Source: Spirochaetaceae bacterium
GTDB taxonomy: Bacteria; Spirochaetota; Spirochaetia; PWKH01
Length of the DNA: 6,785 bases
Assembly (NCBI GenBank): GCA_003557605.1
Contig: PWNW01000129.1
Location: forward strand, 1-6,785
Direction of reading: 5' to 3'
The position numbers and the translations under genes are program-made. Below, piece after piece: positions 1 through 6,077 of this stretch (its first letter is position 1; each line of letters starts with the position of its first letter). The notes beneath the pieces were generated by a model, which saw only the letters and a list, made by a program, of their open reading frames with translations, was not told where the DNA came from and searched no databases.

Positions 1-472
1 CCATTCCACCGGAAATTATCGGAATATCTGTCTTCTCCCTGGTCCAGGTTATAAGCTTCGGCCACCCGGGGAGAATTTCCAGGATGTCCGGTTCGGAAAT
101 GGCTGTCTGTTTCTCCAGGTTCTGGAATGAAAAGGAATCTATGATGAAAAACCTGTGAATCGTATAAAATCCCAGCTTCTTTGCTGCTTTGAGGACAGCA
201 GCCTTTGAACTGAGCACCCCGTCAGCATTGGTGTATCGATGCAGAAACCGAATAACCGTATCCCTGCCGGATCCCCCCTCCAGAAGGTCGACGTTCACAA
301 AGGCATGTTTCCCCGCGGCCCTGATCTGATCGGTAATATCCTCAATCGATATAATATCACCAAAGAGAACAAATATAATGTCACTGTCAGATCTCAGGGC
401 TTTTTTCAAGCCCTGTTGATCCTTAACCCCGGGGATTATTCTATTACTCTCCACGAGTTTCTGCAGTTCCAT
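1..472 (-). CDS. glpP: Glycerol uptake operon antiterminator GlpP, C-terminus cut by window edge
   Basis: GlpP-family proteins are cytoplasmic RNA-binding antiterminators that, with glycerol-3-phosphate, allow transcription to read through leader terminators of glycerol uptake and catabolism genes. The visible 157 residues read as a TIM-barrel GlpP: IIPGVKD at 12-18, IIFVLFGDI at 32-40, FVNVDLLEG at 58-66, ADGVLSSK at 83-90, TIHRFFIIDS at 104-113, DILEILPG at 129-136 and IPIISGGM at 150-157. The last part of the barrel, perhaps 20-30 residues, lies beyond the left edge. Two in-frame ATGs compete, at 478 and 472. The AGGAGA at 487-482 sits 3 nt from the first and 9 nt from the second, so 472 was chosen. 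The gene begins about 65 bp after the second ABC1 kinase on the same strand and could be cotranscribed with it, although a separate promoter is possible. Its glycerol targets are not in view. The family call is confident; the exact start is not. Confidence 0.9.
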   Translation of the reverse strand, partial: MELQKLVESNRIIPGVKDQQGLKKALRSDSDIIFVLFGDIISIEDITDQIRAAGKHAFVNVDLLEGGSGRDTVIRFLHRYTNADGVLSSKAAVLKAAKKLGFYTIHRFFIIDSFSFQNLEKQTAISEPDILEILPGWPKLITWTREKTDIPIISGGM

Positions 473-501
473 AATCATGTTTCTCCTGCTTTGCGCACAG
501 G

Positions 502-530
502 AATATACCACAGATGGACCGGCAAGTAAA
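502..530 (-). promoter_or_regulatory. Candidate sigma-70-type promoter for glpP
   Basis: On the minus strand a -35 box TTTACT (530-525; 4 of 6 to consensus) and a -10 box TATATT (507-502; 5 of 6) are separated by exactly 17 bp. Transcription would start near 495, leaving a short leader that contains the AGGAGA ribosome site. This would let glpP be expressed independently of the upstream kinase gene. The call rests on motif match only. Confidence 0.4.
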
Positions 531-537
531 CCTTGTC

Positions 538-2211
538 CTACATCCTCCCGTGCCTGATAATTGAAATAAGCAGAAGCACCCCAAATACCCCGGCAAGGAT
601 AAATCCCACAATGCAGAGACTTGGAAGCCCGAAAAGCGTCTGCTGGCATTCCGGTCCAAGGATCATCGATGAACCGAGGACAATGGAAGCAATGATCAAA
701 GCAAAGGAAAGCCGGTTTGCCGACCGTTCAACGGCATGCTGGGCACTGGCGAGCCCCTCCAAGGTAAGGCGAAACCCCATCCTGCCGTGCTTTGCTTTGC
801 TGAGAATATCGCTTATTTCAAAGGGCATATTCTTTGAGAATTCTGAAATCTCCTCCACAGCTATAGCAGAGTCCTTTAAAATCTTAGATATCTTGAACCG
901 TTCACGGACACTTTTCTCCACATAGGGAATCACATACTTTGCAATATTGAACTCCGGGTCCAGTCGGATTCCTCCGTTGTTATGAAACAAAATGATTGCT
1001 CTTCCTAGAAGATATAAATCAGCAGGAAGCACCAGTCCCTGCTCGGGAAACACCCTGATCATCTTCTTGATTACCTCAGAAGTATCAACAGATTCCAGGG
1101 AGGTTGAGAACAGGAAATCTAGAATTTCCGCTGCCGCCACTTCTATCTGTCTTTGGTTGACATCACCCCGGGTCTCGCAGAGACGTAGAATATGCTTGGT
1201 GATATACTCGCTGTCCTTCAGCACCGCACCGATGAGCATGGAGTTCATCAGACGCTTTGTCGGAGGAGAGAGCCTTCCCATCATCCCGTAGTCGAGGAAA
1301 CAGAGTCTGCTGTCTTTCATCACCACTAAGTTGCCCGCATGGGGATCCGCATGAAAATATCCTTCCTCAAAAATATGTCTGAGAATGACATCAACTCCTC
1401 GTCTTGCAAGCAGTTTAAGATCATACCCTTCATCACGCAGCTGCTGGGTTTCCGAAATCTTTATTCCGTCAATAAACTCCATGGTCAGTACTTTTCTGGT
1501 GCAGTACCTCCTAAAGCAGTAGGGTACATGAATCTCCTCCATTTCAGCATATATGGAAGCAAAGCTTTCCATGTGCGCAGCCTCATGAAGAAAATCCAGT
1601 TCCATCTCAATGGTTTTTGAAAACTCATCTAAGATCGTCTTCAGATTATACACCTGCATTTCCGGGATGCGCCTGCAAACTATTTCCGCCATATTCTGCA
1701 TAATCTCAATATCAGTGCGGACCTGTTTAAGAACTCCCGGCCGCTGAATCTTAACAGCAACGGTCTCACCGGTCTGCAGCACAGCCCTGTGGACCTGAGC
1801 CACTGAGCCGGCGGCTACGGGAATATCATGAAATTCCAAGAATATTTCATCAATTTCTGCCTCAAGTTCCTTTTCGATGACCGCTCTAGCATCCTCTGCG
1901 GGAAAGGGAGGAACCTCATCACTGAGTTTTTCAAGTTCCGTCACAAGGTCCAGGGGGACTAAATCTCCCCTGAAGCACAGCAGCTGGGCAAATTTTATAT
2001 ACGCAGGGCCCAGTTCCTCAAATATGCAGCGAATTCTTTTCCAGGCATCTCCTGTACTTGCAGAAGCTTCCACCTCAGGAACAACACCGTTTCTCCCAAA
2101 GTCTACAGCCTTCTCAATACCTGAACGTGAGACAAGGTCGCCAAAACCGTATTTCTTCAGTATACGCAGTATTTCAAGATATCGTTTGCCATGACGAATC
2201 TGTCTTCTCAT
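538..2211 (-). CDS. ABC1/UbiB/AarF-family atypical kinase, second copy (557 aa)
   Basis: This is a protein-kinase-like protein of the ABC1/ADCK/UbiB family, whose characterised members support quinone or lipid metabolism at membranes through ATP-dependent activity. Visible motifs in order: KFAQ at 73-76 in the slot of the family KxGQ; a nucleotide loop AAGS at 133-136 followed by VAQVH; the VAVK lysine at 154; the ExD element E204/D206; the catalytic loop HADPHAGN at 287-294 with D289; and DYG at 307-309 in place of DFG. Two hydrophobic segments near 502-518 and 526-551 should anchor the C-terminus in the membrane, as in bacterial UbiB-type proteins. The protein ends RHGRM, as does its paralogue. 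The ATG at 2211 has AGGAGG at 2224-2219 with a 7-nt spacer. It lies downstream of the sugar isomerase and upstream of glpP. HAGN replaces the usual HPGN. The family is certain; substrate and pathway are unknown, and no quinone genes are nearby. Confidence 0.93.
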   Translation of the reverse strand: MRRQIRHGKRYLEILRILKKYGFGDLVSRSGIEKAVDFGRNGVVPEVEASASTGDAWKRIRCIFEELGPAYIKFAQLLCFRGDLVPLDLVTELEKLSDEVPPFPAEDARAVIEKELEAEIDEIFLEFHDIPVAAGSVAQVHRAVLQTGETVAVKIQRPGVLKQVRTDIEIMQNMAEIVCRRIPEMQVYNLKTILDEFSKTIEMELDFLHEAAHMESFASIYAEMEEIHVPYCFRRYCTRKVLTMEFIDGIKISETQQLRDEGYDLKLLARRGVDVILRHIFEEGYFHADPHAGNLVVMKDSRLCFLDYGMMGRLSPPTKRLMNSMLIGAVLKDSEYITKHILRLCETRGDVNQRQIEVAAAEILDFLFSTSLESVDTSEVIKKMIRVFPEQGLVLPADLYLLGRAIILFHNNGGIRLDPEFNIAKYVIPYVEKSVRERFKISKILKDSAIAVEEISEFSKNMPFEISDILSKAKHGRMGFRLTLEGLASAQHAVERSANRLSFALIIASIVLGSSMILGPECQQTLFGLPSLCIVGFILAGVFGVLLLISIIRHGRM

Positions 2212-2227
2212 GATGAGTCCTCCTGAA

Positions 2228-2249
2228 CATCAGTATAGACCATCTGATG
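2228..2249 (-). repeat. Small inverted repeat in the leader of the second ABC1 kinase gene
   Basis: CATCAG (2228-2233) and CTGATG (2244-2249) form a 6-bp inverted repeat with a 10-nt loop. If transcription starts near 2258, the hairpin would lie in the 5' leader, a few bases ahead of the AGGAGG ribosome site, where it could affect translation or message stability. The stem is short and could be chance. Confidence 0.3.
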
Positions 2250-2264
2250 CAGGATATCCACCTA

Positions 2265-2293
2265 TATATACTAGAGTAAATTACTCATGTATA
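2265..2293 (-). promoter_or_regulatory. Candidate promoter for the second ABC1 kinase gene
   Basis: On the minus strand a -35-like TATACA (2293-2288; 4 of 6) and a -10-like TATATA (2270-2265) are spaced 17 bp apart. This predicts a start near 2258 and a leader of about 47 nt. Both boxes fall in an AT-rich block between the isomerase and kinase genes, and they form the outer arms of a dyad covering 2266-2294. The motif match is moderate, and AT-rich sequence gives such hits by chance. Confidence 0.35.
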
Positions 2294-2294
2294 T
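2266..2294. repeat. 29-bp dyad symmetry overlapping the candidate promoter
   Basis: The sequence is symmetric about position 2280. The inner arms are GAGTAA (2274-2279) and TTACTC (2281-2286); the outer arms are ATATAC (2266-2271) and GTATAT (2289-2294). Twelve of 14 position pairs are complementary; only the two pairs between the inner and outer arms mismatch. The centre falls in the spacer between the candidate -35 and -10 boxes, a placement common for transcription-factor operators. No regulator gene is visible beside it except glpP, which acts on RNA. Confidence 0.45.
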
Positions 2295-2355
2295 TCGCGT
2301 ATTCAAACTCATGGTGCATGGAATAGTTTCCACCAATCTGTCAGATACAGAGATA

Positions 2356-2382
2356 CGCCGCTGATCATCACAGTCAGCGGCG
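2356..2382 (-). terminator. GC-rich stem-loop after the sugar isomerase, possible weak terminator
   Basis: A perfect 9-bp stem, CGCCGCTGA (2356-2364) with TCAGCGGCG (2374-2382), encloses a 9-nt loop about 22 bp past the isomerase stop codon. On the minus strand the bases after the stem are only moderately T-rich, with no proper U-run, so efficient intrinsic termination is doubtful. It could be an attenuator, an mRNA 3'-end stabiliser or a factor-assisted terminator separating the isomerase from the downstream kinase. Confidence 0.45.
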
Positions 2383-2404
2383 CACTGGATGCTCAGAGGG
2401 AATA

Positions 2405-3808
2405 CTACAACAGAGTTACCTCATATCCCAGATACTTCACCATTGCCTCCTGCACCGGCTTCACCAGATGCCCTGGGGTAATACTGGTATGATGGCGATG
2501 CCCAAGATATCCTATTGTCTGAAGTTTCTCCTGGAGATTCTCAATCCTTGCCACTCCGGCACACCCGAAGAACTCCTGAGGGATGGGATCATTAGTAAAT
2601 TCACCTTCGCCGAGGTAGAATTTCAGTTTCCCTTCCTCGGTCAGCATGCTTCCGAAGCTGAAAGGAACGGGAGCAATCCTTCCAGTATTGCATCCGTATC
2701 CGCATCCCTCTCCAACGGAATTGGCTAATATCAGATGGTCGGAAATCTGGCCTTTTGAAGTCATGAGGCTGCTTGGAACAGGCCCGCAGTGAAAGAGAAT
2801 GCAGGCATCCTCATCATCACCGTAGTTGTTGTTCCAGTCCAGGCATGCTGCAGGTGAACCCGATGCGGCTTTCAGAGCAAGCATGGTCACGGCATTGCCT
2901 ACATCCACCTCACAGGCAGCAGGAATTCCCCTCTGATTCAGTTCACTGAGAAGGATGCATGGTGATACATTCAGCTGCTTCTGCATCTCAACCCAGCAGC
3001 GCAGCGCCAGCGCATCCATTCGGTATTCCTCAATAACCTCGTCAATCACCACCCCAAGCTTCGCAAGGGTGTCGAAGGCCTGCTGGGGCACCTGGTCCCA
3101 GTTCGTCAGAGACCGAAGCACTTCAGCTTTCTGTTCAACCGCAGAACTATTCTGCATATCTCCTGTACGGGCAATGATTTCAGACAGATCCAAGGTCTCC
3201 ATAGTGATTCCGTTTCTCTGCAGTGCCAGTTCATCGATCCGCACGGTCTTAAAAGCAGTGGTCCGTGCGCCCACTGCTCCGATAACCGAGTGCTTCAATG
3301 CATTGTACACCATGCAGACACGGTCAAAGTATTCAATATTTCGGACAAATGCATCAGAGCGGGGCGATACTGTATGGGGAGTCAATGACGTAAAGGGAAG
3401 ACCATACTGGGTAAAGACATCCATGACGGAAAACTTTCCGCAGAATGCATCCCTGCGCAGCTCAGGAGCCATCTTATCAAGTTCATCAGGATATGCCTGG
3501 ATAAAAATCGGTACTCCGCAGTCCCTGAGGGCTTCAACCGCTCCGGTTTCATCACCGAAGTTCGGCAGGCTGAGAATCACCCCTCCGTATTCACCCCGAT
3601 GCTTCTGAAGGAATTCCGCATAGATCCTTCCCTCCCTGGGCGTCTCTACCGCTCCGTGGGCTGTCGCCTTCTCATCGGGCATGATGACCTGATGCCCCAG
3701 TGACTCAAGCACTTCCTTCATCTCATTTCGAGCTTCAATGAGCAGTGAAGAGGGGAAAAATCCCCTGTTGCCGATAACCAATGCAAAGCAGGTTTTACTG
3801 CTGTTCAT
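2405..3808 (-). CDS. L-fucose/L-arabinose-isomerase-like sugar isomerase (467 aa)
   Basis: This belongs to the L-fucose isomerase superfamily of cytoplasmic, metal-dependent aldose-ketose isomerases. Residues from about 7 to 170 form the Rossmann-like substrate region (ALVIGNRGFFPSSL near 9-22; LSLPNFGDETGAVEALRDCGVP near 79-100). The second half holds the metal-site motifs: E300 in ACEVD, D324 in LDWNNNYG and H340 in FHCG, with a histidine cluster HRHH at 437-440. The 24-residue spacing of E300 and D324 equals that of Glu337 and Asp361 in E. coli FucI as I recall them, which supports a working site. At 467 aa it is shorter than classical FucI (about 590) and fits the shorter branch annotated as fucose-isomerase-related proteins. 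The sugar substrate cannot be read from sequence; no kinase, aldolase or sugar transporter is adjacent. Relatives in this branch act on other sugars, so fucose should not be assumed. The ATG at 3808 was chosen over an in-frame TTG at 3823. Confidence 0.85.
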   Translation of the reverse strand: MNSSKTCFALVIGNRGFFPSSLLIEARNEMKEVLESLGHQVIMPDEKATAHGAVETPREGRIYAEFLQKHRGEYGGVILSLPNFGDETGAVEALRDCGVPIFIQAYPDELDKMAPELRRDAFCGKFSVMDVFTQYGLPFTSLTPHTVSPRSDAFVRNIEYFDRVCMVYNALKHSVIGAVGARTTAFKTVRIDELALQRNGITMETLDLSEIIARTGDMQNSSAVEQKAEVLRSLTNWDQVPQQAFDTLAKLGVVIDEVIEEYRMDALALRCWVEMQKQLNVSPCILLSELNQRGIPAACEVDVGNAVTMLALKAASGSPAACLDWNNNYGDDEDACILFHCGPVPSSLMTSKGQISDHLILANSVGEGCGYGCNTGRIAPVPFSFGSMLTEEGKLKFYLGEGEFTNDPIPQEFFGCAGVARIENLQEKLQTIGYLGHRHHTSITPGHLVKPVQEAMVKYLGYEVTLL

Positions 3809-3815
3809 CGCTTCC

Positions 3816-3821
3816 ACCTCC
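3816..3821 (-). promoter_or_regulatory. Ribosome binding site fixing the isomerase start
   Basis: GGAGGT at 3821-3816 lies 7 nt ahead of the ATG at 3808. It sits inside the stretch that would be coding if the upstream TTG at 3823 were used, so the ATG is the likely start and the protein has 467 residues. Confidence 0.75.
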
Positions 3822-3920
3822 AATGATAAAAACTACTGCATCCCCCGCCTTCCAGGACAGCAAGGGTGATCAAACTGAAAACAAAACTCCTCCGGCAAAG
3901 AGCACACCTTTCCCGCGTCG

Positions 3921-5609
3921 CTACATCCGCCCATGCCGCAATATGGATATCAGGATCCAGAGTCCGAACACCGCAGCGGTAATAAATCCGACAATGCCGA
4001 TCAGGGGAATACCGAAAATCAAAGGCTGTGTTCCCGATACAATGACCAGGGAGGAACCAATAAGAATGGCCGCAACAATCATGGCAAAAGAAAGCCGGTT
4101 GAAGGCACGCTCCACTGTTGTCTGGGTGGTCTCAAGCCCCCGATGGTTAAACTGAATCCCCACTTTCCCATTTTTCACCTTGTCCATGATATCCCGGATT
4201 TCAAAGGGCATCGCCCTGGCAAGTTCAGAGAACTCCTCTGCAGTTATTGCAGCATCCTTGAATACCTTGGACAGCTTCAGCCGTTCACGATAGATTTTTT
4301 TTATGTACGGCAGAATATATTCAGAAATATTAAACTGGGGATCAAGACGCTCGCCGTTAGCCTGAAGCAGCATGATGGACCGCCCCAGCAGGTACATATC
4401 CGCCGGAAGCACCAGGTTCTGTTCCGGAAACATCTTCATGATCTTCTGTATCAAGGCAGGCATGTCAATATGCTCAAGGGTGGTATAAAAGAAGCTGTCC
4501 ACGATATCAGAGACAGCCGCTTCAAGGTCCCGCTGGTTCACCTGTCCCTGGGTATCACACAGCCGAAGCAGATTTCTCGTAATATACTCACTGTCCTTGA
4601 TAACCGCACCGATCAGTATTGAAGTGAGCAGCCTCCTTGTGGGAGGTGAAAGCTTTCCCATCATCCCGTAATCAAGCATGCACAGCCGGTTCTCAGCAAG
4701 CACCATGATGTTACCTGGATGCGGGTCTGCATGAAAGAACCCCTCCACGAAGATCTGTTTCAGCACCATATCGACTCCGCGCCGGGCCAGCAGCTTCAAG
4801 TCGTACCCCTCTTCCTGAAGCCTCTGGATATTGGAAATCTTGATTCCTTCCACAAACTCCATGGTCAGCACTTTCCTGCTGCTGTAATGCCTCATGCAGT
4901 GAAAAACATGCAGGTCCTTCATATCTTCATAGCATGATGCAAAGTTATCCATATTTGTGGCTTCATGGAGGAAATCCAGTTCCATCTCAATAGTCCTGGA
5001 AAATTCCTTTACCACTTTCCTCAGGTTGTAGACCTGAACTTCAGGAATATGACGGCACACTGTCTCAGCAATAGCATACATTATTTCAATATCAGTACGT
5101 ATCTGCTTGAGTATCTCAGGACGCTGCACCTTCACAGCCACAGTCTCTCCGGTCAGGAGCACCGCCTTATGCACCTGGGCTATTGATCCTGCAGCGATGG
5201 GCTGATCATCAAATTCAAGAAACAGATCCTCCATCTCTGTCTCAAGTTCCCGCTCTATGAGTTTCTTTGCCTCTTCACTGGGAAACGGCGGAACCTTATC
5301 CTGGAGTTTCTCCAGCTCCGTGACCAGCTCAAGGGGAATAAGATCTCCTCTGATGCTCAGCAGCTGGGCAAATTTTATATACGTCGGACCAAGCTCCTCA
5401 AAGACAAGCCTGATACGCTCCCAGGAGCTCAGCTGGTAAACTGAGGGATCTGCTTTTTTCAGCACCACCTTGCGGCTGAGGTTTATTGCCTTTTCCAAGC
5501 CTGACCGAGATACCAGGTCCGCAAATCCGTACTTAATCAGGACCCCGAGAATTTCGAGATAGCGGTTTGCATGTCGAATCGGTCTTCCGAGAGGATTGAG
5601 TTTCTTCAT
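3921..5609 (-). CDS. ABC1/UbiB/AarF-family atypical kinase, first copy (562 aa)
   Basis: This is the upstream paralogue of the kinase at 538-2211, roughly 60% identical by eye along its whole length. Motifs: KFAQ at 79-82 (family KxGQ), nucleotide loop AAGS at 139-142 followed by IAQVH, VAVK lysine K160, ExD element E210/D212, catalytic loop HADPHPGN at 293-300 with D295, and DYG at 313-315. Two C-terminal hydrophobic helices near 507-524 and 531-555 suggest membrane anchoring, and the protein ends RHGRM. Its catalytic loop is canonical, so it is the more conventional of the two copies. It starts 15 bp after the stop of the phasin-like gene, which argues for cotranscription. The ATG at 5609 has no recognisable Shine-Dalgarno within the usual distance, so translation may be coupled to the preceding gene. 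A 112-bp gap separates it from the isomerase. Characterised relatives include E. coli UbiB and human COQ8A; the substrate here is unknown. Confidence 0.93.
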   Translation of the reverse strand: MKKLNPLGRPIRHANRYLEILGVLIKYGFADLVSRSGLEKAINLSRKVVLKKADPSVYQLSSWERIRLVFEELGPTYIKFAQLLSIRGDLIPLELVTELEKLQDKVPPFPSEEAKKLIERELETEMEDLFLEFDDQPIAAGSIAQVHKAVLLTGETVAVKVQRPEILKQIRTDIEIMYAIAETVCRHIPEVQVYNLRKVVKEFSRTIEMELDFLHEATNMDNFASCYEDMKDLHVFHCMRHYSSRKVLTMEFVEGIKISNIQRLQEEGYDLKLLARRGVDMVLKQIFVEGFFHADPHPGNIMVLAENRLCMLDYGMMGKLSPPTRRLLTSILIGAVIKDSEYITRNLLRLCDTQGQVNQRDLEAAVSDIVDSFFYTTLEHIDMPALIQKIMKMFPEQNLVLPADMYLLGRSIMLLQANGERLDPQFNISEYILPYIKKIYRERLKLSKVFKDAAITAEEFSELARAMPFEIRDIMDKVKNGKVGIQFNHRGLETTQTTVERAFNRLSFAMIVAAILIGSSLVIVSGTQPLIFGIPLIGIVGFITAAVFGLWILISILRHGRM

Positions 5610-5624
5610 ATTGTACAGTCGATA

Positions 5625-5978
5625 TTAAGGAGTATCCTCTTTTTTCTCTTCTTGTTTCTTGGGGCCGCTCTTCTTTGCAGGGCCCTTGCTCCCGGGACTC
5701 TTCTGAAGGGCATCAATCTTTTTTTCCAGCCGTTTCAGGTCTTCCTGGGTTACCAGACCTAGTCTGTCGACAGCTTCCTTGATCTGGTCCTGCACCTTCT
5801 CGTCAATCTGAGTGCGGGTCTTTTCAGCCTGTTTTTTTATCTCTTCGACAAACTCCTGTGTTTCCTTCTCTGACAGCTTTGCTTCCTCAGCAAGCTTCTT
5901 TGCTTGTTCCTCAATTTTCTCCTTGGCAAACAGGCCAAGCCCAATTCCTGAAAGAATTCCCTTTTTAAACAGATTCAT
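5625..5978 (-). CDS. Small phasin-like coiled-coil protein (117 aa)
   Basis: The protein has three parts. Residues 1-18 form a short glycine-rich hydrophobic head (GILSGIGLGLF). Residues 19-93 are charged heptad-like helix rich in Glu, Lys and Gln, ending in LGLVTQEDLKRLEKKIDAL. Residues 94-117 are a Lys/Pro/Gly-rich, probably disordered tail. The helix and the LVTQEDLKRLEKKIDAL segment resemble phasin/PhaF-type granule proteins. They also recall, less specifically, the coiled coil of UbiK/YqiC-type accessory factors in ubiquinone synthesis. The ATG at 5978 was chosen over one at 6035 because AGGAGG at 5993-5988 sits 9 nt upstream and the extra 19 residues would overlap the promoter. It lies immediately ahead of an ABC1 kinase gene (15-bp gap), which suggests a functional partnership. 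Storage-granule binding is not shown: no polyhydroxyalkanoate synthase is in view. The coding call is strong; the function is tentative. Confidence 0.8.
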   Translation of the reverse strand: MNLFKKGILSGIGLGLFAKEKIEEQAKKLAEEAKLSEKETQEFVEEIKKQAEKTRTQIDEKVQDQIKEAVDRLGLVTQEDLKRLEKKIDALQKSPGSKGPAKKSGPKKQEEKKEDTP

Positions 5979-5987
5979 GAATGATAC

Positions 5988-5993
5988 CCTCCT
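5988..5993 (-). promoter_or_regulatory. Ribosome binding site fixing the phasin-like gene start
   Basis: A perfect AGGAGG (5993-5988) lies 9 nt before the ATG at 5978. No comparable site precedes the earlier in-frame ATG at 6035, so the shorter 117-residue protein is preferred. Confidence 0.75.
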
Positions 5994-6000
5994 GTAGGCT

Positions 6001-6006
6001 ATTATA
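6001..6006 (-). promoter_or_regulatory. Consensus -10 box (TATAAT) ahead of the phasin-like gene
   Basis: A perfect TATAAT lies at 6006-6001 on the minus strand. The hexamer 17 bp upstream, TGGAAT, matches a -35 consensus poorly (3 of 6), so an activator may be needed. The predicted start near 5994 gives a leader of about 16 nt with the ribosome site almost at the 5' end. A 7-bp inverted repeat (TCCTGTA at 5990-5996, TACAGGA at 6017-6023) flanks the box. This is the most credible promoter for the leftward gene run. Confidence 0.5.
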
Positions 6007-6077
6007 CCTTGATTTATACAGGAATTCCACAGCAATCATCTGTTGATTTCTTCCCCTTCCTGCAGTACTCTGCGGCA

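Noticed and set aside
239..529. Plus-strand frame of 96 codons at the left end
   Set aside because: It is the antisense shadow of glpP, whose minus-strand frame carries the full GlpP motif series.
533..925. Plus-strand open frames opposite both kinase genes and the isomerase (also 992-1291, 2955-3608, 3933-4622)
   Set aside because: They lie entirely antisense to genes with clear family motifs, have no ribosome sites, and encode low-complexity sequences without recognisable domains.
3809..3920. 112-bp gap between the first kinase and the isomerase examined for promoter, terminator or small gene
   Set aside because: No paired promoter boxes, no convincing stem-loop, and only trivially short frames were found; the isomerase is probably read from upstream.
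5990..6023. Inverted repeat TCCTGTA/TACAGGA around the TATAAT box
   Set aside because: Only 7 bp with a 20-bp loop; possible operator but too weak to list on its own.
6021..6028. Short perfect palindrome GGAATTCC (and GGATATCC at 2252-2259)
   Set aside because: Eight-base palindromes are expected by chance and show no arrangement suggesting function.
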